Positions 9,961 to 21,900 of a stretch of DNA of 64,000 bases are shown piece by piece (positions within the stretch are counted from its first letter, which is position 1; the number at the start of each line of letters is the position of its first letter). The stretch is from Pinus tabuliformis (taxonomy: Eukaryota > Streptophyta > Pinopsida > Pinales > Pinaceae). The position numbers and the translations under genes were made by a program. Where the stretch lies: the NCBI GenBank assembly GCA_031772625.1, contig CM062814.1, forward strand, positions 823,554,757 through 823,618,756, in the 5' to 3' direction. Below the pieces are notes generated by a model. That model made no database searches. It had not been told where the DNA came from and was given only the letters and a program-made list of their open reading frames with translations.

Positions 9961-12900
9961 GTATGACCATGGTTTCATGAAAATAGCTGTCACACTTATT
10001 TTCTCGTCTTTAATTTCCAAGTAGGCTAGTGTTTGATTCAAGCAGTTAGTTTTGCTCAAGTTTGAACGGTAAGGTTGAACTAGTGGTGTCAGATTTTTCT
10101 ACTGCTCAGATAGCTTGAGAACATCGATAAATTTTTGCCTTCCAAGTCTACTTGAGTCTATATTTTCCTTCGTCACTGCATTATGCCATTTGAACATATG
10201 CCCTGATGTGGTTCTGCTTTAGAAAGATAGCTGTGGTGTTTATTCCATTAGAATTAACACGAAGTATGTCATTTTAGAAAATGATTTGAAAAGACATGAA
10301 TTTAGGAGCAACCAGTTATATCATATTTCTATTCTACTCTTGAGAAACTTAAATTTGAGGTAGAAATGGGTGAAAGAATAAAACTTCAAAATACATTTGT
10401 TTTGGTTAAGAGTTCCTTCCCATTGTGCTATTTAAATCAGCGTCTCCTCTTACCCAAAGACAACAGAAACTGTTAGATTTCCATGAAGCTCTGCAACTAC
10501 TTAGATGAATAACTGAAAACTGAAACTAGTTAACTTTCACCAAGATAACAACTTATATGCAGTGGAATAAAAACACAGATAAAAACACATCACACAAATT
10601 GACACACTTATTTTTCTCAGGAAACCCAACAGGGAAAACCTGCTTGTTTGATATGTCTATTTTATTGATTGTTCTTGGAGCAATTGAATCTATTACAAAG
10701 CAATCTGTCTCTCTTGAGAAAGCGTTCTGCTTCTCACACAAATCTCACCTGATACAATTGATATTGGCCTGCCTTGATCACTACTTGATCTCGGTTCCTG
10801 CACACAATTGATCCTATGCTGTCTCCGTTGCTCTGCAAACCCTGCTGTATTGCTTCAATTCTCTTCCTCCTTCCTTGTGCGCTTGAGCCCCTTATTCCTT
10901 GCGCTGATCTCATATTTCCTAGCGCACTCCAGGCCCTATTTTCTAGTGCACTTGTGCCCTATTTCATAGTGCACAGCAGCCTCCTATTCTTTAGGATCCC
11001 AACTCCTCTCTGCTGCACACATCCAGCTCCTAAATCGTAGCGCACTTGTGGCTCCTGTTTCTTAGGACACAATTCCTGCGCTCCACAAACAAGACTCTTT
11101 CACAAACTCGTGAGCTGCTTTGTCTCACAACCTTGAGCACAAAACAATTGTAATTTACTTGTGCCTTCATCCTCTCTTTATAAGTGAACTTTGATCCATG
11201 CAAGGAGGCCCAACTTAATTTAAAACTCGAGCTTCAATAGCGAGTTAACTGAGAGTGTTACTCGCTCTCCTTTCAATCATCCCTGAGCTGTTAACTCGTG
11301 CTCTCTCCAATCAACACTGGAGATCTAACTCGCTCTTCCTTGAATCAAGACTGAAGACTAACTCGCTCTAACTTAACTGCTAACTGCCACCTCGTTTTGT
11401 AGTCAAACTGGTGAAGACTCCACTTAACTGAAGCTCCAACCCTACACACGCTAACATGATGATTATTCTAGTAACCGGGAAATAACTTAACTGAAGTCTA
11501 ACTGATCAGGACAACTCGAGGTCTTTACTGGCTAAGGCACAAGCCAAAAGACCTTGCTCATTACATTTTCAACAAAAACTAATTCAGCAGCTATAAATGT
11601 GCTACTATGAGATTTTAGAACTTGTTGACCTAAAGTCTATATTTTGCTCTGCAGATTGTTACAGTTCGTTATGTCTGTCATTATTATTTGTTCTTAATCA
11701 GAATTCACTCTTGTACTGTGCTGTGTAGGAAAATGGAACGTATAAGGGGATACAGATAGCATCTGGTCAATATTTGTTCAGTGATAAGCTGGTTGTCAAT
11801 GCTTCCGTTGCTCTTCCAGCTGCATTGTCTTCTTCATTGGCTGAATTAAGGATTGGAGAAACTGAGTCAAGAGATGTGCAAGAATCAGAGTCATCAAGTG
11901 CATCTGTGGCAGTTGCTCCCAATAGTTCTTTAAGAATACAAGAAATGCCATGTCCCATCACACGGGATCCTTTCAAGATATCTTGCAAAGTAGCCAGAAC
12001 TGTATGCATCACAAATCAGTCTCTAAAGGCAGAGTTTTCAACTCTAATGGTGATCTTCCCACCTAGATGTAAGAATTGTATATCTCACTCATGTGCCATT
12101 TTCCCCTGTAGGTCCTTTTGTATCCCAAATGCATTTCTCATATTTGATTGTGTTCTTTGAGTCAGTTACTTCTGTTTTCGTTTTTCCCCAAGTGTTATGT
12201 TCACACATAATTACTTTTTTAATGAGATTGATTGAAAAGATTGATGAAATTATGCCTGAGGTACCATATTCTTTGTTTGATACATCAAAAACAAGAGAGA
12301 GTATATAGCCCTCAAATGGAATTATTTTAAATTCTCAAAGACAGACACCACCTAAAACCTGTGCCCTATTTTTTAAGTCTCATAATGATTCATTTTTTCA
12401 ACAAAAAGTGAAAATTTTCAAATCTATTCTGTCACACTTATCAGGTCTGAAACCTGAGAATTCTGATTGTCAGATTGGCAGATGTCAACCCCAAAACTAG
12501 GCATTCTTCCCCCAAAACTGCTACCATGAAACCTACCTGGGATACCAAAAAGCGATCTGGTAACATCCGACTATCAACCCAATCCTAATTACCAAAAGGA
12601 TCTAAAAATTCAAATGCTTGATAGATCATGGGCCGACTAGGCCATTTTACTTATGTTATCTTTCCCCCATTGGTTGGCCCCATTACTAACATCACAAAGA
12701 CACTTCTGATGTTCTTCTTCTGGTATTGGACGACCCTTGTCCTTTGCATGGTGCCAATAATTTTGAATTGCATCTCATTTACATTCACAATAAGCCTCTG
12801 CAAGTAACCACCCACCTTCTCCATCTCCACCAGCTGGCTTAAAATTCTCATCTGCTCCTTGTTCATTGTCAATTCATGCAAGTCCCACTTGGTTTGAATC

Positions 12901-15900
12901 AACTTGTGATTCATATCACCAATTGCTTCACACATGATCATGTTCTCAGACAATGGCAATCAAAATTCTCTTGCCACTGTGCCTCATGTTTCTGCCACTA
13001 TAAACACATTCCTCCTATTTCTTAAGATGCCTACACCCTCCCTTGCTAACTTTGCCTTCAGTCACCTGATTGGCACCTGTTTTTGATCTCCTCCTATGAC
13101 TTGAAAACATTTCCATGCCCATCCTCCTACCCATGTAAAGTCATTGATTTCCATTATTGTAGAAATGCTCTCTATCTTAACTCTCAATCTTGTCTTTGCA
13201 ACTTGTTTATACTTTCAGTCTTACTAGTAATTGCCAACTGCAACCTTTCAGGCCATTTTATCCACCACCCTATTAAGGGCTCTCCTTGGTCTTCAAACGT
13301 GGCTTCTATGAAAAATGAATTGAGGTCTGCCCCCTTTTCACATAAATTATGCAGGGTTAAGGTTGATGGGCAACAATGAACCTTCTACATTTAGAAGCAT
13401 GGTGATTTTCAAAATTTTCTAAGGTGGAGCCCCTGTACTAAGGATATGATATTGGATTTGATTCGGTGGCATGATCTGGAATGTGTTTGAGGTTTGGAGA
13501 CAACAAGTATTCCTTGTAAGAATCAAGCTATAGCACTGGATGTGTTTGTCTTGTTTTTGTAGCTATAAAGGTGCTAATACATATGCAAGCATAGACATGA
13601 GAAACAATAGAGAGTGAAGACGTTGACCTAAATTACAGGATATGTTCCCCCCCCCCCCCCCCCCCCAAAGTGTCACATATTTAACGTGTCAGACACGACA
13701 TGAGCATGAGAAGTGTCAGACATGTGTTTGGCACATGTTGGACACATGCCCTAGTTGTGTCCTGAAATTCAGACATATCAGGTGAAAAGCGGCTTGTGGC
13801 TTCTTAAAATCGATTTTTTCCCTCAGTCTCCTGCATTTCAGTTACAGGTTTGGAGCTCTCAGAGGTTTTGGAGTACAACTAATGGCGATTAAGCAGTGTT
13901 AGAAGGGATTCGAAGGGCTGGAAAGTGGATTTGTCCAGGCCCTACCAATGCTATGTAATTAATGGAATTAACATTCTCCTTTATCTTTTGTTTTCATCCT
14001 TTTCTCCTTTGTCTTTCATTTTCAACGTTCTCCTCTATCTTTCATTTTCATCCATTTCTCCTTTATCATTCATTTTAGACATTCTCCTTTATCTTTCATT
14101 TGCTTCCAAGCTCATTGAATTTCATATGGAGAAAGAAGAACTTTATATCCCGCTCAAAATTCAGCTGACTCAACTTTTTTCAGGATTTTAGGATTTGAGG
14201 AATTGCAATGTTTTTATTTGATTGTCATGTATGAGGGCATGGAACTAGCATTTAAGCAAGAGCACCAAGCCCTCTATATACCTCGATGTTGGTGCCAGTG
14301 ATTGTTGATCTATTCTGTCATGACCCTAGTAAAAATGTACCCATCACCATAGTTTTAAAAACTGGAATTGGGTTTTGAACCAGCCCACCTATCTAACCGG
14401 GATTTGAATCGTAAATGAATCAGATTTGAAAAAAATACATAAAATAATTATTTTTTAATGAAAATATAATTTTTGAGTTTCCAAACCATTGTTATAAACC
14501 ATTAGAGACAAAATATGCGAAGTTTGTTCTTCTATATACCATGTAATGGTGAATATATCAAAATGTCACCAAACACAATACATATCAACAACAAAATACA
14601 TAATTAATGAGGCTCTAAATGGCCTCTAGAGTCCAAAAAACAATGCTACAAACTACTATACCATTGGCCTCCTACAAATCACTAATCGACATGATCACTC
14701 ATCAAAGTCATCACTAATTCACCATTGCTAGAAATGGGTGTTGGAAAATATGGAGACTTGTAGATTAGAACTTATTTTCCTCATCATGATAATTTTAAAT
14801 TATTTGTGATGTTAGTTGATTCTTTATTACTTCATTAGTTCTGTTCGTCAAGCAATTATAAAAAGATCACAAAGAGACAAAGTACACGAGATATAGGCTC
14901 CAAGCCAAGGCAAAACCCCTCCAAGGGGAAAACCCAAAAAAATGTCTCTCTTCTTCTTTATAATCTTCTTACAAAAGAGACTTCCAAGACCCAAAGACCA
15001 AAGCTAACAAACCCTTTAAGCCCCAAGCTAGCCCCTAGCAAGATCTTCCTTGAGGCAACTTCCAGATCTTTGATAGTGCTTCCTTGATGCTGCAACTTTG
15101 GCCCTTGCAACAGAATTTCAGCCTCCTGCAACTGCTTTAGAATTTTGGCCTCCTGCAATTGGTAGCTTCACAAACCCTAGTGAGATCAGAAAAAAGATTC
15201 CTTGGCAAACTTCAAGTTCTTCTCCTCCTCTTCATCCTCCCAACTACTCTTCTTATTCACCATTGCAGATCGAACTTGCTTGAGATGAGTGTCCAAATGA
15301 GGTTGAGCTCCTTTGTATTTATAGCTTCCTTGAGGGGTCAAATAGTCCTTCTTTAGGCCAACTTGATCTTGCTCTTGGGCTTATCCATCGTTTTTTCTTG
15401 ACAAAATAAATATTTCTCTTCATTACAATGAGTCCAAATGGGACTATGACACATGACCAATATTATTCTTTATCCTAAAAAGACCTAGAAAACTATGTTG
15501 CATGAAACTTCTAGGAACCCGACGTTTCGGGTCGTAGCCGTACCCGATACTCTGAAACATTGCTGAAACTCAACCATCATGTAATCATCTATGAGAGTTA
15601 ATATAGACTTGGTTTTCCTTCTAAAGTTATTCCCTTTTTACTTGTAAGATAATGTGTTATTCACTTGCAACATTGACGTTTCATTTGGCGTTTTCACTGA
15701 CGTTTCCATTTTTGGGAGGTGATGTGTCTAAACCTACTCATTTCGGAAACTCTGAAACGTTTCGGTGTTTCGTGCAACTTAGCTAGAAGACCTAAAAGCA
15801 CGAAGAACATGTTTTTGACTCAAGCTTGAGTATGAAATCCATATTCCAAAAATATAAATATATTTTCTTTTTCTTTCTTTCTTTGTAAAGAATATACAAT

Positions 15901-18900
15901 GTCATGATTAGAATTACATCATAATGAAGACCGAACCTAGTTACAATTTTCAACAATGGGATCATCAATAAGAGCTAAATAAATCTCATATGGCTCAAAG
16001 TATTTAGACTCCGGTTCCTCAAACTTATAATATGGTAGAAATTGAATAAGCTTAAAATGCCTAACCAATGATTTTGGTTTGAGTGAAGGGTTCATCTCCT
16101 CAACCTTATAATATGGTAGGAAAAACTTAACATGCCTAACCAATTATTTTGGTTTGAGTGAAGGGTACATTTTTGTTAAGGCCATGGCAGAGGAGTTCAA
16201 CAATCAATACCACCAAGGTCAAGGTACATAAAGGGCTTCATGCTCTTGAATCTTGATTAAATGCCAATCCCATACCATCATACGTGACAAAATTCAATGA
16301 AAATGTTGCAATCCTACCAATCCTAAAATCCTAGTAACTGTTAAAGTCCACTAAATTTTGAGTGGGATACGGAATTTTGAAGTTCCACGGTTGGAACCAC
16401 TCTCAAACATCTTGGCCAAGGGGAGCTGTTTTGGAAAGGAAACATCCCCTAGTTTCCACCAAAACCACCTGAAAAGTGCCATTGTGGGTCCCAGACTCCC
16501 CTCCACATGTGAGATCTGACCAGTCTGGTTTGGTCAGGTCAGTACCAGTTAGGTACCAACTGGTCCCCAACCCGATTTTTCTACTGGGTCATTAGCTGAA
16601 GGTTGGTGAGTGGTCGGTTCGACTGGTTAACTATTCAAAGGTTACTTGTTCAAACCGGCTGGTTATTAAAAATATGCCCATCACTCAAACGAAAACTCGA
16701 TTTGACATGTCAAGCATTTTATCTTATTTTATTGGTAATATTGATGATGAGGATCCCAATATAGTCAATGATTTTAATGATATGTAGTTATTTGTTGTAG
16801 CATGATTTTTTTTGGACTCTAAAGGCCATATAGAGCCTCTTTGTTGATGTATTTTTGGTTCAGAGATGGATTTTTAATCGGTGCTATTTTGGTTATATGC
16901 ACTATTTGTATGATTGAATTTGTATCATAATCATGTAAAAATGTAAATGTTTTAGTGTCTAAATTCTAAAGAGATTTGAATCTTTGTCTATAGTTCATTT
17001 TTCTGTTTAATAATTCACTAATTTGTTATATATTTATAAAACAAGTCCTCAGTTCTGACTGGCTGGTCTGAATGGTTTTGGGGCCATATCGTTCTCACCT
17101 GTTTTGTGGCTGTACTAGTCTGGTTCAGGGTTTCAAACTGGAAATGGCTGGTTACGTATTGGAACGCTGGTTTTGTATGGAACTAGCCTTAATGTATCAA
17201 ATCAGCTGGTTCTGTATGTGTGGCTAGGGACCCTCAAAACTCAATTTAAAAAAAAAGCAATAAAATAGTTAAAATGAAGCACAAAACGAGCCATTTCTGT
17301 CACGAGTCTTCACTTCCACAACTTGTACTTGCATGCTTGTCTCAGCACTTATATAAGTGGATGACTATCTCTAATTCCAACTTATATGAGCACACAGTGG
17401 AATTATGAGGGAGATAATCAAGAGAATATTGTTCTTTCAAACTGTAGGAAAATAAAAACAAATTGTCAGTTGATTAAAGAATTAGCCTAGGATTAACTCT
17501 TTACAGATGTGGATGAGTAAATAGCTGATCTCTATAGTAGATGATCATTGATGTCCAAAGATTGACTAAACCCTATCTATGTCTCATCAATTCGTCTCTG
17601 CTTAGAGGAAGTTGTCCCTAATTTGTACTTTTTCCAGATATATTTCCTGTCCAATGAAGTATATAACAGTTCATTGGCTTATATAGCAGCGGGTCTTCTG
17701 ACAGTGTAATCAGAAAATTTATGAAAGTGGATTTCTTGATGCAGACGTGGAGAACGTTGTTGTGAAGAAGAGGTCTGGAATGGAAATTGATTTGATATCC
17801 TACAGAACAAGACCTACTGGCTCTTGCATTTGAGGGTGTGCGAGTTTTGGTGTAGCAAATATTTCTTTATTAGGCTGTGTTACTATAGTAAGACTCCTTT
17901 GTTGTGCATATTGACCTGTATGGTATTTGTTGTAGCTGCATGAGCTGACTGAAAATGCAAATTTATATATCTAGTAATCGTTTTTCAGCCAATATATCTT
18001 GTTGTACCTGTCATTGAGATCTTATTGATATGGAAGGCATTGTGATCTTATTGAGATGGAGTCTCAAGAAGCAAGTCACAACTGTCCATTGGAGTGGCAG
18101 TGCATTCTATTGCGTTGATGAAAAGCTTGATGGCAAATGTAACAGAACACATTCTGTTAATAACTGTTGTTTTTTAGGTGCGTTGTTGAGCTAGCTAAGG
18201 TTGTTTCTATGTCGATGTGGCATAGGCAATTGTAGAGTATCAACTAATAGTTGATATACCAAATCCTTTTACTGCCATTATCTATGGTAGGTTGAGTGGA
18301 TTTGTCTTTTACCTGGCACAGTTGTGTGTAAAAAGAGTCTCCTTGTAGTTGGAATATTGCATAGCAAATACCAAGCGAGGATCATATGTGATGGGATTTA
18401 AAAGTACAATTTCATCCTTTCCCTCCATCTCTAGCTACTCCTCTGTGACTCAAGTCTTTGGTTGAATGGAATGTTGCTTGATGCATTCTTTGTTTGAGTG
18501 ACCATGTATCCTATAACATAGAAAAATTACTTTTACGGTTTACCCTGGGGCGAAGCTTCTTGTACTTGCTTTGCTAGTTTTCCTTCCATTCTCTGTAGAA
18601 GTGGCATAAGTAGAACATGAAGACTTGGACAAAGACATTCTTTTGTTGGAGTTGCTAACCTGAAGCCACCTTTTGGATCTTGGTCTCCATTTGAATACAA
18701 TTTGAATGCTTGCTCCAATATTGTTATGTTAAGAAGGTCCATTTCCTTTCTAAATCTATCTGCCAAGAAACTTAACTGAAGAGTCACATCTGAATCTGAA
18801 ATTTGTAACTTGATGGACAACTTCATAAATCGATTGATATACTGTTGAATTATTTGTCCATTGAATAATCTGAGGTGCAACCACCTTGTCATTCTTCTTT

Positions 18901-21900
18901 TTCTATTGTAGAGATAAAATAACCCATGGATAAAATAATTAATGCATTGGTAGTTGGAAAGTGCTGAATATGGGATTCACTGGCTGTGTGCTTGATCTTG
19001 CGTTTGAGCTGTAGCAACCATTACTTTTTGCTTATCTGTCATTCTGTTGTGTCTAGAATGAAGACTTGTGGCTTTGAAGCCGTACACTGAACTTTTCTCC
19101 ATTTAGTATGTCGTTGAAATGAGTGAGGCTTATTGTGGTATCCAATTTGAATGTTGCCTGTTTGAATAGAATTGCTGTTGGAATATTTTTCAGTTCTTGG
19201 AGCCATTTGTTGAAGTTGTTGCCCTAGGAATTCCTGTTGTTGCCCCATTAATTGCTGGAATATTATCATCACCACACATTAGCTTGGCCTGGAACTCATG
19301 TGCTATCTGATATCAGAACATGGTTTTCCATGCCGTGCATTAGCTTGGACTGGAATTCTTATACTTGTTGATGCTGGTTCATTGTATCCTGCATCAAACT
19401 GGCTTGGAAGTCTTGTGATTGTTGACACAACTCTTGGGCCAGAAGTGTGATTAGACTGGGAGTTTTCTGAACGTCTGGATATTGATTCTGAGAGACTTGC
19501 ACCAGAGAAAATTAAATTGCTCTTTGAAAATCTTTCCTCCCTTTTTGTTTTCATTTTTGTTACATGAATAAATAGCTCCCTTCTACAAAGGAAAATCACT
19601 TTATAGGTGGCCCTTGCCCTGCTAATTATTGTTTGTGTTCTGTCCTGCCATCGAATGCAGTGATCCATGGGGATGTGTCCCCTAGGATGGGGGATGCACC
19701 CCCATGTTTCCCACACTCCGGGGATGGGGGGAATGCCTGGGGAAACATTTCCCCACATCTGCCTCTAGGGGAAACTCCAAGAAATGTTTCAGCAGTGTGG
19801 GGGACGTGTTCCCCAAAACAGGGATGTTTGAGTGTACCCACTCCCCTAGAAGCGAGATGCCTAAGCGCATCCCCCAGGTTTTGTTGTCTAACAACCCATG
19901 AAGATAGCAAAAAAAGGGATAATGCTTTGAGGAGTCCAGGACTTTGGTAATTAATGATAATATTAAAATCATAACATTACCAATAATTGTTTTGGGACGT
20001 CTGAGAGTGGTTCCAAGCTCATCAGACTTCATATGGAGAAAGTAGAATTCAATATCCCATTTAGGATTCAGCAGACTTAACAGTTTTCAGGATTTCGGGA
20101 TTGGCAAGATTGTAGCATTCCCACTGGATTACACAGTGATGAATTTGCATGGGATGAATTGTTATTGCTGGGATTTTATTATTATTATTTTTATATTCTA
20201 TAATTTTATAGGGACCCTGATATTCCCGTGCCCCCCTGAATTTTCCTAAAATTTGGGAGTGCTCCCCCACGAACCCCATGTGCATCTCCCCACTCCTGTT
20301 CCCCTGTCCCAGGAACTTAGTGGAACCTAGGTTGAATGTCACTGCACATTGGATTGGCAGGTCATTTAGAGGTCAAAGAAGTAGGGTGACCGGCAGCCCA
20401 AAGAGGCAGTGAATGGGATTAATTTATTAAGCTAGATAGTGGGACATTGGTGTTGTGGCTGCATAATGAGTTTGAAAATGATGCGGAAAATGCTGAGAGG
20501 GATCCACAAATGAAAACATCGAAGGCAGCATGCTTGAGAGTGCCACGGTAATTGAAATGGAGTGACAATGTTCCAAAGATGCAAGGATGTCAAATGACCT
20601 TGTATTGTTGCACATGAAGGGAACCAAGAAAACAATGAAGCGAAGGTTTGTGCTGAAGGTTGTAGCAAAGAACCAGAGAGGCAGTTAGAATACAATGCAC
20701 AGTGGAAGATGTTAACCAGTGAATGGATCTGCTGCATGCAAGAAAGAGATGACATAGGAGGGATAGACTTCATTATAAAATATGCAACTGTGTATGGAGT
20801 CCACGGGGAATGGAAAAAGATCATTGAATGTAGGAGCGAAAGAGAGGCTGTTGGAGCCATTGGAGGTGTTCTTATAGTTAAAACAAATTTGAAAGAATGG
20901 CCCTTGACAACCTGTGATAATTTTGAACAGGGCAAATGAACAGACTCCAGAGTATCAATTGACTCTGTGCAGAGATATTTTCTAAAGATAATCCAACCGG
21001 TGGTAAGGATTTGGTCGCAGAGATGGACTCTGAAAAGGTGCAGGGTGAGAAGAGAAACAAGACTCTGATACCAAACCATTACAAGTGGGTAGCTGGCTTT
21101 GATACCAATTGATATGATATCATAGAAGAAGCATGAAAAAGTGAGTAGACTCTATAGTGTATGTTTCTTCAAAACTGTCACTTTTTCTTATTTTACCGAG
21201 AGGACATATTTGTAGAACTAGCCTAGGATTAACTTCTCTCGCATGAGGAGGGCCAAAAATAGCTTCTGTCAACAATAGATAGTAATTAATGTCCAAAGAT
21301 AGACTAAACCCTATTTATGTCTCAAGCAGTTGTGTTTTGGGCCTTTTGAATCCCATATTCTGCTATTGTGATACTATTAATTCAGCACTAATCCTGCAAC
21401 GTGATCATGGCAAGACAATTTTTTATGGATAAGATAAAGCTGGACCTTGCCGATGATCTTCCCTATCCCCTTCTCCAGCTTTATCTGGATTTCTGTGTGC
21501 AGCCCCATCAAATTTCAGTGCCACCATCATTCTGTGGTCAAGTAGCATGTGAGAACCTTAGTAGGGCAATCATTCATTAACTTCTTTTTAACAAGACTCA
21601 TCTTTTTGCCCCCGATTTTATCATCTTCTCATACGTTTGGTTTTTGTTTATAAATTTTGTAATGCATTTCTTTATATGAGTATTTTGTTTTTCGAAGTTT
21701 ATGTGTATTCATTTTCTAATGTTCAATTTTATGCCTGGTTTCTAGTGGCATGAATATTAATTAATTTGTTTTATTATTTTAAATAAAGATTATAATATAG
21801 AAGTCATTATTTTTGTCTGTAATTTAATTGTACGACATTTCAACACTGCCATTTTCCTCTATATGCTTGTCTTATAGCTATGCAATTTACTTCTGAAGTT

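Larger units (their letters stand above)
17400..21380 (-). mobile_element. decayed LTR retrotransposon in REP intron, - strand
   Basis: Related blocks lie at both ends: 17460-17590 and 21225-21335 share agcctaggattaact and atgtccaaagat(t/a)gactaaaccctat, interpreted as the two LTRs. A PBS on the - strand (21095-21107) abuts the right LTR, whose end is at 21110. Gag pieces lie at 18533-19275. No RT or integrase was recognised, so it is either internally deleted or non-autonomous. The outer limits are approximate. Confidence 0.6.

Noticed and set aside
10553..11579. 5-bp target duplication of the solo LTR
   Set aside because: ttata and aaaac do not match; the LTR call rests on its ends, TATA box and U5 style only.
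12651..12959. 102-codon - strand frame in the REP intron
   Set aside because: It looks protein-like (a Glu/Lys/Leu-rich helix) but matches nothing known to me and has no neighbouring support; left unannotated as a gene.
19626..20032. Four overlapping frames on both strands
   Set aside because: All arise from the GC-rich ends of the G-rich repeat; none has a recognisable domain.
20432..21079. 215-codon - strand frame, the longest unexplained one in the REP intron
   Set aside because: It starts within a PBS-like sequence (ATGGTTTGGTATCAGAG) just inside the LTR of a decayed retrotransposon, shows no protein motif, and is probably leader sequence.
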